Source: Actinacidiphila glaucinigra
GTDB lineage: Bacteria; Actinomycetota; Actinomycetes; Streptomycetales; Streptomycetaceae
Reading direction: 5' to 3'
NCBI RefSeq assembly: GCF_900188405.1
Contig: NZ_FZOF01000030.1
Coordinates: 1 to 64,000, forward strand
DNA: 64,000 bases
Of the stretch, positions 11,734 through 20,226 are shown in pieces (within the stretch, counting starts at the first letter, position 1; every line of letters starts with the position of its first letter). The position numbers were made by a program, and so were the translations under genes. The notes beneath the pieces are model-generated. The model had not been told where the DNA came from. It did not search any database and was given only the letters and a program-made list of their open reading frames with translations.

Positions 11734-12681
11734 GTGACGCAGCTCAGCACGTTCGTGTTGGTGGCCCGGCTCGGTTCGGTCACCGCCGCGGCGCGGACGC
11801 TGAACGTGAGCGAGTCCGCCGTGTCACAGGCGCTGGGTGCGCTGCGCGCGCACTTCGGCGACCCCCTGATCCGCCGCGCGCCGGGCGGCGGGATGCGGCT
11901 GACCCCGGCGGGCGCGCGGCTGCTCCCCGTCGCCTCGCGCATGGTCGCGCTGAGCGCGGACGCGGAGGCCGCGGTGCGGGCGGCGCAGGGCGAGCCCGAC
12001 GAATTGCGCGTGGTGGCCGCGGGCACGCTCGCGGAATTCGTACTGCCGTCGCTGACGGCGGCCTTCGCCGAGCGGACGGGCCGGCGCATCGACACGTCCT
12101 TCGGCGTCGCCACGACGAACGCGATGCGGGCGCTGGTGGAGCACCGCCTCGCCGACGTGGCGCTCGGCCCCGACCTGGGGGCGGTGCGCGGCGGGGACCT
12201 GGTCGGCGAGCCCGTCTTCCGCGCCGTGCTGGTCGCGGTGACCGGGGCGCGGGCCCCTCGCCCCGCGGGACCGCCGTCCCGGTGGACGTGGCTGGTCGAC
12301 GCCTCCGGCACCGACCCCGGCGCCGACGCGGGACGCCTGCTGCGCAGGCTGCGGGTGCCCGAGGCCCGCGTCCGGGTCTTCCCGCACCTGACCGCGGCCT
12401 GGGACGCCGCCGCGGAGGGCGCGGGCGTGGCGCCCGCGGTCGCCCATCTGGTCACCCCGCGCCTGCGCCGCGACGAACTGCGTCTGCTCGACACCCCGGG
12501 CACGCCCGCGGACGCCACCTGGCACGCCACCGTCCTGCCGCCGGGCTTCCGCTCCCCCGCGACCGACGTCTTCCTCCACTTCCTCCGCACCGCCGCCGCC
12601 ACCCGCCTGATGGGCGCCCCCGGCACCGGCATCACCCCCTCCCGCTCCCGTCCCGCCGTCCGCGTCACGCTCTGGCCGTAG
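11734..12681 (+). CDS. LysR-family regulator of the cox operon (CutR-like)
   Basis: A 315-residue LysR-type regulator. The winged helix is at the N terminus (TQLSTFVLVARLGSVTAAARTLNVSESAVSQAL), and a substrate-binding domain follows. GTG at 11734 was chosen because GAGG lies 5 bases upstream; GTG at 11728 would add two residues but has no good ribosome site. Divergence from coxM parallels cutR/cutBCA of Mycobacterium, where a LysR protein activates the CO dehydrogenase genes, so a role in controlling this operon is inferred. The effector is unknown. Its TAG supplies the first G of the downstream inverted-repeat element. Confidence 0.88.
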   Translation: MTQLSTFVLVARLGSVTAAARTLNVSESAVSQALGALRAHFGDPLIRRAPGGGMRLTPAGARLLPVASRMVALSADAEAAVRAAQGEPDELRVVAAGTLAEFVLPSLTAAFAERTGRRIDTSFGVATTNAMRALVEHRLADVALGPDLGAVRGGDLVGEPVFRAVLVAVTGARAPRPAGPPSRWTWLVDASGTDPGADAGRLLRRLRVPEARVRVFPHLTAAWDAAAEGAGVAPAVAHLVTPRLRRDELRLLDTPGTPADATWHATVLPPGFRSPATDVFLHFLRTAAATRLMGAPGTGITPSRSRPAVRVTLWP

Positions 12682-12880
12682 GCCGTGTCGTCAAATGCTC
12701 GCCTGCCCAGCGGCGCCTGGCACGGCACTCCCCCAGCTTCGCTGGGAGGTGCCCCCACGCTGCGTTGTCGAATCGTCCGAGTAGCCCACTACGAGGACGA
12801 CTCTCCGCCTTGCGATGCACCGCACCAGACGCCGCTGGGCCCGCCCTCCGGGCGGCCGACGTTCATTTGACGACACGACC
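12681..12880. repeat. MITE-like inverted-repeat element, copy B
   Basis: A 200-base element with 17-base terminal repeats: left GGCCGTGTCGTCAAATG (12681-12697), right 12864-12880, one mismatch in inverse. It is flanked by TA on both sides (12679-12680 and 12881-12882), as after insertion of a Tc1/mariner- or IS630-like element. The core at 12733-12826 is the inverse of copy A (93 of 94 bases). A degenerate third end (GCCGTGTCTTCACATG) follows at 12883-12898, so the site may have been hit twice. Confidence 0.75.
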
Positions 12881-12960
12881 TAGCCGTGTCTTCACATGCC
12901 CTCCCCCGGCTTGGACGCGGAGGAGAAGCGGTCGGGGCGGCGCTCCCGCGCGGGCGCGGC

Positions 12961-13746
12961 TCAGCCGGGGGCCGCGGTGACCAGGACTTCTTTCAGGCGG
13001 GTGAGTTCGGCCGCCGTCAGTCCGCGGTCGCGCAGCCAGGGGCCCGCGCCGCCGTGGGCGGTGTGGAGGGTGGCCAGGAAACGGCGCATGACCCGCGGTT
13101 CCGAGGCCATGAAGGCGTGCTCCACGGCGGGGAGGTCCCGGTAGGAGGGGAAGCGGGTCAGCCGGGCGCGGATGCGGACGACGCGCTGGGCGGTGAGCGC
13201 GTAGTCGGCGGCGATGGCGGGGGCGGGCACGCCCACCGCGTCGAGCAGGAGGGCCGCGAGGACGCCGGTGCGGTCCTTGCCGACGGCGCAGTGGAAGACC
13301 ACGGCGTGCTGGTCGGTGTCGGCGATCACGCGGGCGGCCGCGACCAGCGACTCGCCGCTGCCGTCGAGCAGTCCGAGGTAGAAGCCGGTCGCGTTCCCGT
13401 CGTCCGCGGTCGTCACCGGTACGGCGTCGGTGACCAGCGCCTGCACCCGGCTGACCGGCAGGTTCACCCTGCGTACGGCCGCGTCCGCCAGCAGGCCGTG
13501 CCCCTCGCGGGCGGCCTCGTCGGGGCCGCGCAGGTCGAGGACGGTACGCAGCCCGTAGCGGCCGAGCAGGAGTCCGACGTCGTCCGCCGTGGCCTCCTGG
13601 AGGGTGCTGGCCCGGAAGACCACGCCGCGCCGGGTCGTGCCGCCGCCGCGCACGGGCAGTCCGCCCAGGTCCCGGATGTTGTCGACCTCCGCCAGTTCGA
13701 CCCAGCGCGGCGTGTCACCGGTGGATCCGTCCTGCGTCGTCTCCAA
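12961..13746 (-). CDS. Tyrosine-protein phosphatase (Y_phosphatase3 type)
   Basis: A 261-residue phosphatase with the P-loop HCAVGKDRTG, which fits CxxxxxR(S/T), preceded by FRASTLQEAT and VLDLRGPDEAAREG. This is the arrangement of the bacterial Y_phosphatase3 family, which includes mycobacterial PtpB-like enzymes. It should hydrolyse phosphotyrosine or phosphoinositides. No signal peptide is seen. The start is probably TTG at 13744-13746, because GAGGAGG lies 5 bases upstream and no ATG or GTG lies nearby in frame. It is divergent from the enoyl-CoA hydratase gene. Confidence 0.85.
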   Translation of the reverse strand: METTQDGSTGDTPRWVELAEVDNIRDLGGLPVRGGGTTRRGVVFRASTLQEATADDVGLLLGRYGLRTVLDLRGPDEAAREGHGLLADAAVRRVNLPVSRVQALVTDAVPVTTADDGNATGFYLGLLDGSGESLVAAARVIADTDQHAVVFHCAVGKDRTGVLAALLLDAVGVPAPAIAADYALTAQRVVRIRARLTRFPSYRDLPAVEHAFMASEPRVMRRFLATLHTAHGGAGPWLRDRGLTAAELTRLKEVLVTAAPG

Positions 13747-13881
13747 GGCGCCCTCCTCGTACAGCCCCCGGCCATCGTGCCGTGCGCGGCCGCCCCGGTC
13801 CACCGGCGTCCGCGGCCGTGGGGATATCGTCGGCTGACCCCGGGACATGTCCCGGACGACCACCGACCGGAGGTGCCCGCC

Positions 13882-14658
13882 ATGGCCCAGTCCGAGCCGC
13901 CCGGGGAGCCGCTGGTGCGCACGGAGCGGCACGGCCGCGTGCTGGTGGTCCGGATGTGCCGTGCGCACAAGCGCAACGCCGTGGACCGGCGGCTGGCCGA
14001 GGCGCTCGACGCGGCGTTCAACACCCTGGAGGACGACCCGGAGCTGTGGGCCGGGGTGCTCACCGGCTCCGGCGGAGTGTTCAGCGCGGGCAGCGACCTG
14101 AACGCCATCGGCGACTACGTCACCGAGCGCGGCGGCGAGTACGGACTGATCCGCCGTCACCGGCGCAAGCCGCTGGTGGCCGCCGTCGAGGGCGCCGCGC
14201 TGGGGGGCGGGATGGAACTGGTCCTCGCCTGCGACCTGGTGGTGGCCGCCTCGAACGCCGTGTTCGGGCTGCCGGAGGTCCGGCTGGGCCTGGTGCCCAC
14301 CTGCGCGGGGCTCTTCCGCGGCCCGCGGGCCCTGCCCGTCAACCTGGCCAGGGAGATGGTGCTGACCGGCGATCCCGTCGACGCCGCGCGGGCGCACGCC
14401 GCCGGGCTGGTCAACCGGGTCACCGAGGAGGGCGGGGCGCTGGCGGGCGCGCTCGAACTCGCCGCGCGCGTCTGCGAGAACGCCCCGGTCGCGGTGCAGG
14501 CGAGCCTGGTGGCCATGGACGCCTGGCTCTCCGGCGCCGACGCGCTCGGCTGGCGGTCCACCGAGGAGGCGACCCGTACGGTGATGGCCTCCGAGGACCG
14601 GCACGAGGGTGTGGCCGCGTTCCTGGACAGGCGCCCGCCCCGCTGGACCGGCCGCTGA
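13882..14658 (+). CDS. Enoyl-CoA hydratase/isomerase family protein
   Basis: This 258-residue crotonase-fold protein has both oxyanion-hole segments, FSAGSDL and EGAALGGGMEL, and the LPEVRLGLVP stretch that holds one catalytic Glu of classical hydratases. The second catalytic Glu is not obvious (TCAGLFRG), so the exact reaction (hydration, isomerisation or other) is uncertain. It acts on acyl-CoA thioesters in the cytoplasm. The start has GGAGGT upstream. Immediately after the stop there is a run of related GCTGACGAGGCC-type repeats and then a hairpin. Confidence 0.85.
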   Translation: MAQSEPPGEPLVRTERHGRVLVVRMCRAHKRNAVDRRLAEALDAAFNTLEDDPELWAGVLTGSGGVFSAGSDLNAIGDYVTERGGEYGLIRRHRRKPLVAAVEGAALGGGMELVLACDLVVAASNAVFGLPEVRLGLVPTCAGLFRGPRALPVNLAREMVLTGDPVDAARAHAAGLVNRVTEEGGALAGALELAARVCENAPVAVQASLVAMDAWLSGADALGWRSTEEATRTVMASEDRHEGVAAFLDRRPPRWTGR

Positions 14659-14729
14659 CGAGGCCCGTGACACGGCCGCTGACGGAGCCACTGACGAGGC
14701 CGGTGACCGGCGGATGCACGCATCCGGGT

Positions 14730-14756
14730 GACTCCGGCGTGCGCCACGCCGGAGTC
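14730..14756. terminator. perfect 12-bp hairpin after the enoyl-CoA hydratase gene
   Basis: GACTCCGGCGTG at 14730-14741 is exactly repeated in inverse at 14745-14756 around a 3-base loop. It lies 70 bases after the hydratase stop and before the transporter start, a position that fits a rho-independent-like terminator. Confidence 0.6.
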
Positions 14757-14838
14757 CGGGCTTATCTGGAACCCGTGACCGGTGTCGTCCGGACCGCGGT
14801 CCGCCGCGCAGGAGGCGCCCCGAGCGAGGAGCTTCCTT

Positions 14839-16290
14839 TTGGCACGCAGGATTCCGCCGACCACCGCGGTCGCCGTGGTGTTCGTCGCCGCGCTGTTCAT
14901 GGCGATCATGGACACCACCATCGTCAACGTCGCCGTACCGGCCATCGGCGAGGACTTCGGCGTGCCGGCCTCCGGGCTGGGGGGCGTCAACATCGGATAC
15001 CTGGTCAGCCTGGCGGTCTTCATCCCCGTCGCCGGCTGGCTCGCCGACCGGTACGGCACCCGCCGGGTGTTCCTCGCCGCGCTGGTCGCCTTCACCCTGG
15101 CGTCGGCGCTGTGCGCGATGTCCACCAGTCTCGAACAGCTCACCCTCTACCGGATCCTGCAGGGCGCGGGCGGCGGTCTGCTCGTCCCGGTCGGCCAGAC
15201 CATGCTCTTCCGGGCGTACCCGCCGGCGGAACGGATCAAGGCGCAGCGCGCGCTGATGGTGCCGACCGCCATCGCGCCTGCCGTGGGCCCGGTGCTGGGC
15301 GGCTGGCTGTGCGACGCCGTGTCCTGGCACTGGGTCTTCCTGGTCAACCTGCCGGTCGGTGCCGCCGCCGTCGTCTTCGGCCTGCTGTTCCTCCCGGACT
15401 TCCGGCTGGAGCGCCCCGGGCGCTTCGACCTCGTCGGCTTCCTCCTGGCCGGCGGCGGGCTGGCGCTGGCGCTGTACGCGCTGACCAACGGCGCCAAGGA
15501 CGGCTGGGGCACCGCGGGCATCCTCGTGCCGCTGCTCGTGGGGATCGCGGCGCTCGGCGCGATGGTGCTGGTGGAGCGGCGGATCCCGATGCCGATGCTG
15601 GACCTGGAGCTCTTCCGGGACCGGCTGTTCCGCGCCAACACCGTCGTGATGTTCCCGCTCAGCGCGGTCTTCCTCGGCACCGTGTGGCTCTACCCGATGT
15701 TCCTGCAGGAGGCGCTGGGCTTCAACGCCTTCGAGAGCGGCCTGGCCACCTGGCCGGAGGCCGTGGGAGTGATGGCCGCCGCGCAGATCGCCCCGCGCCT
15801 GTACCGGCGGATCGGGCCGCGGTGGCTCATGGTGGGCGGTTCGGCCGGCATGGGCGTCTGCGTGGCGGTGATGACCGGGTTCACGACGGCCACCTCGCCG
15901 TGGGTGCTGCGCGGGGTGCTCTTCGTCCTCGGCTACTGCATCGGGCACGTGATGATGTCGGCTCAGAACGCCGCCTTCGCCACGATCCCCGCGCCCTCGA
16001 CGGGGCGGGCCGCGACCGTGTTCAACATGCAGCGGCAGCTGGGCGGTGCCTTCGGTACGGCGCTCATCGCCACGCTCCTCACCGCGGTCGGTACGACGAC
16101 CGTGACGGCGGGCGGCGCCACCACGGCCAACCTGGGCGCGTACCACGCCGGCTTCGTGCTCTGCACGGGCCTGGCCCTGATCTCCGCGGTCGCCGCGCTC
16201 TTCGTCTCCGACAAGGACGCCCTGGGCGTCGAGACGTCCCGCCCCGGCCGGCACGCCCGCCCCGGCGCGGCCGCCTCGCCGGCCTCCTGA
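14839..16290 (+). CDS. MFS transporter, DHA2 (EmrB/QacA-like) family
   Basis: A roughly 483-residue multidrug-type proton antiporter. It opens with the first membrane helix carrying the D1 motif (LFMAIMDTTIVNVAVP), then motif A (GWLADRYGTRR) and motif C (APAVGPVLGGWL). About 14 membrane segments can be read, as expected for the family. The likely start is TTG at 14839 with AGGAG 8 bases upstream; a GTG at 14782 would add 19 residues without a good ribosome site. No TetR or MarR regulator is adjacent. The exported compound is unknown. Confidence 0.88.
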   Translation: MARRIPPTTAVAVVFVAALFMAIMDTTIVNVAVPAIGEDFGVPASGLGGVNIGYLVSLAVFIPVAGWLADRYGTRRVFLAALVAFTLASALCAMSTSLEQLTLYRILQGAGGGLLVPVGQTMLFRAYPPAERIKAQRALMVPTAIAPAVGPVLGGWLCDAVSWHWVFLVNLPVGAAAVVFGLLFLPDFRLERPGRFDLVGFLLAGGGLALALYALTNGAKDGWGTAGILVPLLVGIAALGAMVLVERRIPMPMLDLELFRDRLFRANTVVMFPLSAVFLGTVWLYPMFLQEALGFNAFESGLATWPEAVGVMAAAQIAPRLYRRIGPRWLMVGGSAGMGVCVAVMTGFTTATSPWVLRGVLFVLGYCIGHVMMSAQNAAFATIPAPSTGRAATVFNMQRQLGGAFGTALIATLLTAVGTTTVTAGGATTANLGAYHAGFVLCTGLALISAVAALFVSDKDALGVETSRPGRHARPGAAASPAS

Positions 16291-16299
16291 CCCGACGGA

Positions 16300-16340
16300 G
16301 CCGGAGGCCGGTCGCGGAGCACCGCGTGCCGGCCTCCGGC
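16300..16340. terminator. two-part hairpin after the MFS gene
   Basis: GCCGGAGGCCGG (16300-16311) pairs exactly with 16329-16340, and inside the loop CGCGG (16313-16317) pairs with CCGCG (16322-16326). The structure starts ten bases after the transporter stop and is a strong terminator candidate. Confidence 0.7.
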
Positions 16341-16390
16341 CCGGCGCCACGCCTCGGCCGGACGCGGGCGGCCGCCACTACCATCGGGGC

Positions 16391-16900
16391 ATGCCTCGCC
16401 TGGAACGTCTCCGTACCGATCACGCCGCCGCGCTCCTGGAGTTCGAGCGAGCGAACCGCTCGTACTTCGCCGCGTCGATACCCGACCGGGGCGACGACTA
16501 CTTCACCCACTTCGACGCGCGGCACCAAGCTCTGCTCGCCGAGCAGGACACCGGGTTCTGCCACTTCCATGTGCTGGTCGGCGCGGACGACGAGGTGCTG
16601 GGCCGGATCAACCTGGTGGACGTGGCCGACGGGTCGGCGGAGCTGGGGTACCGGATCGCCGAGAGCGCGGCCGGGCGAGGGCTCGCCACGGCCGCGGTTC
16701 ACGAAGTGTGCGCGCGGGCGGCCGGTGAGTACGGGCTGGCGACGCTGCGGGCGGTCACCACGGTGGACAACGCGGGCTCGCGCACAGTGCTGTCCCGTAC
16801 GGGGTTCGTGCCGGCCGGCACGGTCGAGCTGAGCGGCCGTCCCGGGCTCCGGTTCGTCCGCGACCTGGGGGACGGGACGGCGCCGTCCTCCGCGGGCTGA
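16391..16900 (+). CDS. GNAT-family N-acetyltransferase (RimJ/RimL-like)
   Basis: A 169-residue acetyltransferase. RINLVDVADGSAELGYRIAESAAGRGLATAAV has the acetyl-CoA-binding Q/RxxGxG/A equivalent (AAGRGLA), followed by the usual VDNAGSRTVLSRTGF segment. It resembles RimJ/RimL-type enzymes that acetylate protein N termini or small amines; the substrate is unknown. The last 202 bases overlap, on the other strand, the end of the open frame of the LPG-synthase-like gene, which is an unusually long convergent overlap. Confidence 0.82.
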   Translation: MPRLERLRTDHAAALLEFERANRSYFAASIPDRGDDYFTHFDARHQALLAEQDTGFCHFHVLVGADDEVLGRINLVDVADGSAELGYRIAESAAGRGLATAAVHEVCARAAGEYGLATLRAVTTVDNAGSRTVLSRTGFVPAGTVELSGRPGLRFVRDLGDGTAPSSAG

Positions 16901-17838
16901 AAGCGGGCGGCGAGGGCGCGCAGTCCGGGGAGGGCGAGGACGGCGATCCCGGGGAGGCTCGAGACGAGGGTGAGCACCCCGTACACGACGGCGGTCGCGA
17001 GGCCCTGGGCGGCGCCCAGCCCGGCGGCGCCGAAGGCGAGCGTCGCGGCGGCCTCACGCGGGCCCCAGCCGCCGATGTTGACGGGCAGTCCCATCACCAG
17101 CAGGGCCAGGACGAGCGGCGGCACGAGCGTGGCGACCGGCGCCGGCGAACCGGCGGCACGGGCCGCGACCACGAACAGGGCGATGTGCCCGGCGAGTCCC
17201 GCCGCGGACAGGGCGACCACACCCGGCCAGGTGCCGCGGGCCAGCAGTCCGCTGCGGAGGTCGGCCAGCCCGGTGGCCAGGGCCTTGCGCCCCTTGGCGC
17301 CGCGCCGCCACAGCAGCCATCCGCCCAGCGCCACGACGGCCAGGAGCACACCGGCCGTGACCTCCGCGGCGGCCCGGCCCGGCACGAGGTCGCCGGCGAT
17401 GGCCGTGACCAGTGAGGGCCGGGTCAGCAGGACGGCCGCGCCGAGCACGAGGACGACGACCTGGCCGCCGACCCGTTCCAGGACGACGGCGCGCACACCG
17501 CGGCCGACATCGCCCGAGTGCCTGCCGTGGCGGACGGCCCGGTCGACGTCGCCGAGGACCCCGGCCGGGAGCACCGCGTTGAGCAGCAGCGCCCGGTAGT
17601 AGTCGGACACGGCCCGGGTCAGCGGGAGCCGCAGGCCGAGCCGGCGGGCGACCAGGCACCAGCGCCAGGCGCTCGTCACGGTGGTGAACAGGCCGATCAC
17701 GAGGGCGGCGAGGACGGCGGGGCCGTCGACGACCCGCAGGCCGTCGACGAACGCGCCGGTGCCGAGCCGCCACACGAGGGCGGCCAGGATGCCCGCGCCG
17801 ATCAGCAACCGCAGCCAGGCCCACAGTCGTTGCCTCAC
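16699..17838 (-). CDS. Lysylphosphatidylglycerol synthase/flippase-like membrane protein (UPF0104)
   Basis: A 379-residue integral membrane protein of the LPG_synthase_TM family. Around eight hydrophobic segments can be read, with the family motifs SAWRWCLVARRLG and LLNAVLPAGVLGDVDRA and the late PVNIGGWGPREAAATLAF. Related proteins move or modify lipid-linked substrates (MprF flippase domain, glycosyl carrier proteins). The GTG start overlaps the methyltransferase stop as GTGA, and it is the last gene of the pterin-like/glycosyltransferase operon. The hydrophobic part ends near residue 315. The remaining 65 residues are Arg/Ser/Pro rich and antisense to the acetyltransferase gene, so the natural end may have been lost or extended. 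Confidence 0.82.
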   Translation of the reverse strand: MRQRLWAWLRLLIGAGILAALVWRLGTGAFVDGLRVVDGPAVLAALVIGLFTTVTSAWRWCLVARRLGLRLPLTRAVSDYYRALLLNAVLPAGVLGDVDRAVRHGRHSGDVGRGVRAVVLERVGGQVVVLVLGAAVLLTRPSLVTAIAGDLVPGRAAAEVTAGVLLAVVALGGWLLWRRGAKGRKALATGLADLRSGLLARGTWPGVVALSAAGLAGHIALFVVAARAAGSPAPVATLVPPLVLALLVMGLPVNIGGWGPREAAATLAFGAAGLGAAQGLATAVVYGVLTLVSSLPGIAVLALPGLRALAARFQPAEDGAVPSPRSRTNRSPGRPLSSTVPAGTNPVRDSTVREPALSTVVTARSVASPYSPAARAHTS

Positions 17839-18686
17839 CGGGCGCCACCTCCGGGCAGGGCGAGCAGGTCGCCGTGGCCGACGACGGCGGTGAGCCGCCC
17901 GGCGGCGCAGTCCTCGAGCCGGCGGCGCAGATAGGACTGCGCGGGGGCGGCCAGGCGGGGGTCCTGTTCGACGGCGGCGCCCACCCAGCCGCGCAGCCAC
18001 TCGGCGGTGAGCGCGGCGCTGTCCGCGCCGAGCCGCCAGGGGCTGGGCCGGGTCGTGACGCTGGCACCGTGCCGGGTGAACGCCCGGGCGGCGACGTCGA
18101 GGGCGTCCGGGCCGAGCAGTGCGCGGCCGCCGGCCGTACGGCGCTGGTGCGCGTTGAAGGCCGCCGTGATGTCCGCGTCGAGCGGGTCGGCGGGCCCGAG
18201 TTCGACCTCGCCGACCACGGAGAGACCGAAGAGCACGGGGACCCCGGCGGCGGTGAAGGTGGCGGCAAGGGCGTCGATCTCGTCGGCGGTGAGCAGGTCC
18301 AGCAGTGCGGACGCGGTGACGAGCGAGGTCCCGGCGAGGTCGGCGGCGGTGAGCCGGGTGAGGTCGCCCTCGCGGGTCTCGGCGGTGACGGGGCCGCCGC
18401 CCGCGGTGAGGCCGGTCAGGCTCGCCGCGGCGAGGGCGAGGAGGGCGGGGTCGTGGTCGTGGAGGATCCAGTGCTGCGGCCCGGGGAGGCTTCCGCTGAG
18501 CCAGCGGCCCATGGAACCGGTGCCGCAGCCGAGGTCGCGGACGACGAGCGGGCCGCTGCCGCGGTCGGCGCCCGCGAGGTGCTCGCGGAGCGGGCCGAGC
18601 AGGTCCGCGGCACGGGCCGCGGCGTCGGCGTCCTCGCGCAGCGCGAGCCAGTGCGGTGTGAAGGGGGCGGTGTCGGACGTGGTCAT
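17835..18686 (-). CDS. Class I SAM-dependent methyltransferase
   Basis: A 283-residue methyltransferase with the SAM-binding motif I VVRDLGCGTGSMGRWL, followed by HDHDPALL (acidic end of strand 2) and the motif LVTASALLDLLT. The substrate is unknown. Its neighbours suggest a glycosylated or lipid-linked small molecule. The start ATG overlaps the glycosyltransferase stop as ATGA, and its own stop overlaps the next gene as GTGA, so it is tightly coupled in a five-gene operon. Confidence 0.88.
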   Translation of the reverse strand: MTTSDTAPFTPHWLALREDADAAARAADLLGPLREHLAGADRGSGPLVVRDLGCGTGSMGRWLSGSLPGPQHWILHDHDPALLALAAASLTGLTAGGGPVTAETREGDLTRLTAADLAGTSLVTASALLDLLTADEIDALAATFTAAGVPVLFGLSVVGEVELGPADPLDADITAAFNAHQRRTAGGRALLGPDALDVAARAFTRHGASVTTRPSPWRLGADSAALTAEWLRGWVGAAVEQDPRLAAPAQSYLRRRLEDCAAGRLTAVVGHGDLLALPGGGAR

Positions 18687-19807
18687 CGGGTTCCCTCCCG
18701 CAGCAGTTCGAGTACCGCGTCCATGTCCCGCGCGGCGCGCTCCCAGCCGTGCAGCGTCTCGCGCCGCAGGCGGGCCGCCGCCCGCAGCCGGTCGCGCAGG
18801 CCGGCGTCGTCGAGCCAGCGGCGGAGCGCCGCGGCGAGTTCGTCCGGGTCGTCCGGGGGGACGAGCAGGCCGGGCCGTGTGCCGTCCGGTGCCAGGCCGA
18901 GGGCGTCGGGCACTCCCCCGGCGGCGGTGGCCAGTACGGGGGTGCCGCGCATCAGGGCCTCGGTGACGACCATGCCGAAGGTCTCGGCGCGGGACGGCAG
19001 GACGAGCAGGTCGGCGGCGGCGTACTCCGCCGCGAGGGGTTCGCCGGTGAGCGGGCCGGTGAGGTCCACGCGGTCGCCGAGGCCGTGCCGGCCGATCAGT
19101 TGGCGTACGCGTGCGAGGTGTTCGGGGTCGCGGCCGAGCGGGCCCACGCAGCGGCAGGTCCAGGGCAGGTCCGCGACGGCGGCCAGGGCCTCGGCCAGCA
19201 GGTCGTGGCCCTTGCGCGGGGTGATCGAGGCCACGCACAGCAGCCGTGCGCCGTCCTGCCTGCCGGGCGCGAGCGGCGCGGGATCGGTGCCGGGGACGAC
19301 GACGTGGACCCGGCCCGCGGGCAGCGCGTGCCGCTCGGCGATGCGCCGGGCCGCCCAGGGGCTGGTGGCGACGACCGCGGCGGCGGCCCGCAGGGTCTCG
19401 CGCTCCAGGGTGTCGAGTTCGCGGGCGGCCGCGGGGTCCAGGCCGGTCTCGTCGGCGAGCGGCAGATGCACCAGGACGGCGGTGCGCAGCCGGCGCGTGT
19501 GCGGGACGACGATCTCGGGGACGCCGCAGGCCACGAGCCCGTCGAGCAGGACGACGGCGCCGTCCGGCACCGCGGCGAGCGCCCTGGCCAGTGCCTCGCG
19601 GGCGGCGCCGTCCGGGCGCGGCCACGCGCCCCGCACGGGGAGTTCCCGCAGCGGCCGGCCCGCGGCCGCCAGGGTCTGGCTCAGCCGGCGGTCGTAGACG
19701 TTGCCGCCGCTGGGCGCGGAGGCGTCGTCGACGTCGCCCGGGAGGACGACGTACGCGGGGGCCGCCCCCGCCGGAGCGGGGGCGGTCGAGCGCGCGTGCG
19801 TCCTCAC
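18683..19807 (-). CDS. Glycosyltransferase family 4
   Basis: A 374-residue retaining GT-B glycosyltransferase. The C-terminal half has VASITPRKGHDLL, then ADLLVLPSRAETFGMVVTEAL with the EX7E motif that binds the nucleotide sugar donor, and GGVPDAL. The N-terminal acceptor domain includes PSGGNVYDRRL. It transfers a sugar from a nucleotide donor to an unknown acceptor, probably in the cytoplasm or at the inner membrane face. GTG at 19807 overlaps the stop of the pterin-synthase-like gene (GTGA), which supports this start over longer open frames. Confidence 0.9.
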   Translation of the reverse strand: MRTHARSTAPAPAGAAPAYVVLPGDVDDASAPSGGNVYDRRLSQTLAAAGRPLRELPVRGAWPRPDGAAREALARALAAVPDGAVVLLDGLVACGVPEIVVPHTRRLRTAVLVHLPLADETGLDPAAARELDTLERETLRAAAAVVATSPWAARRIAERHALPAGRVHVVVPGTDPAPLAPGRQDGARLLCVASITPRKGHDLLAEALAAVADLPWTCRCVGPLGRDPEHLARVRQLIGRHGLGDRVDLTGPLTGEPLAAEYAAADLLVLPSRAETFGMVVTEALMRGTPVLATAAGGVPDALGLAPDGTRPGLLVPPDDPDELAAALRRWLDDAGLRDRLRAAARLRRETLHGWERAARDMDAVLELLREGTR

Positions 19808-20202
19808 AGAGAACGCTCGTAGCTCGCCCAGGCGACGTGCGACTCGTGGAGGGTGACGGTGATGCCGGTCAGGCCGTGCGCACCCTCGCCGAGCTTGCCC
19901 GCGGCCACGCGGTCGGCGAGCCGGTCGGCGATGGTCTTCGCCAGGAACTCGGTGGAGGTGTTGATCCCGGAGAAGTCCGGATCGTCGTCGAGGTTGCGGT
20001 AGTTGAGCGCGGCGAGTACCGCGCCCAGCTCCTGGGTGGCCAGGCCGATGTCGACGACGATGTTGTCGGCGTCGAGCTCCGGGCGGCGGAACGTGGCGTC
20101 CACCAGGAACGTCGCGCCGTGCAACCGCTGCGCGGGTCCGAAGACCTCGCCGCGGAAGCTGTGGGCGACCATGACGTGGTCGCGGACGGTGATACTGAAC
20201 AC
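19804..20202 (-). CDS. 6-pyruvoyl-tetrahydropterin/6-carboxytetrahydropterin synthase-like protein, degenerate active site
   Basis: A 132-residue protein with the T-fold of PTPS/QueD enzymes: FSITVRDHVMVAHSF at the start, LHGATFLVDATF, GINTSTEFLAKTIADRL and the C-terminal LHESHVAWASYE. Canonical members use three His ligands for zinc (one before, two in HGH) and a catalytic Cys just before HGH. Here the site reads RLHGATF: the second His of HGH is Ala30 and no Cys precedes it. The protein is therefore either a different enzyme on the same fold or a binding protein. It begins with GTG, 24 bases after the dehydrogenase stop, and sits in a coupled operon. Confidence 0.82.
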   Translation of the reverse strand: MFSITVRDHVMVAHSFRGEVFGPAQRLHGATFLVDATFRRPELDADNIVVDIGLATQELGAVLAALNYRNLDDDPDFSGINTSTEFLAKTIADRLADRVAAGKLGEGAHGLTGITVTLHESHVAWASYERSL

Positions 20203-20226
20203 GCGAGGACAACCTTCCCCAAAGGC

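Noticed and set aside
14655..14710. A functional direct-repeat array of GCTGACGAGGCC units after the hydratase
   Set aside because: The units are irregular and few; a slippage-prone spacer is the simplest explanation.
12961..16350. An 1129-codon minus-strand open frame joined to the phosphatase
   Set aside because: Only the last 262 codons carry the phosphatase; the upstream part is antisense to the hydratase and transporter genes, and a TTG with a good ribosome site marks the start.
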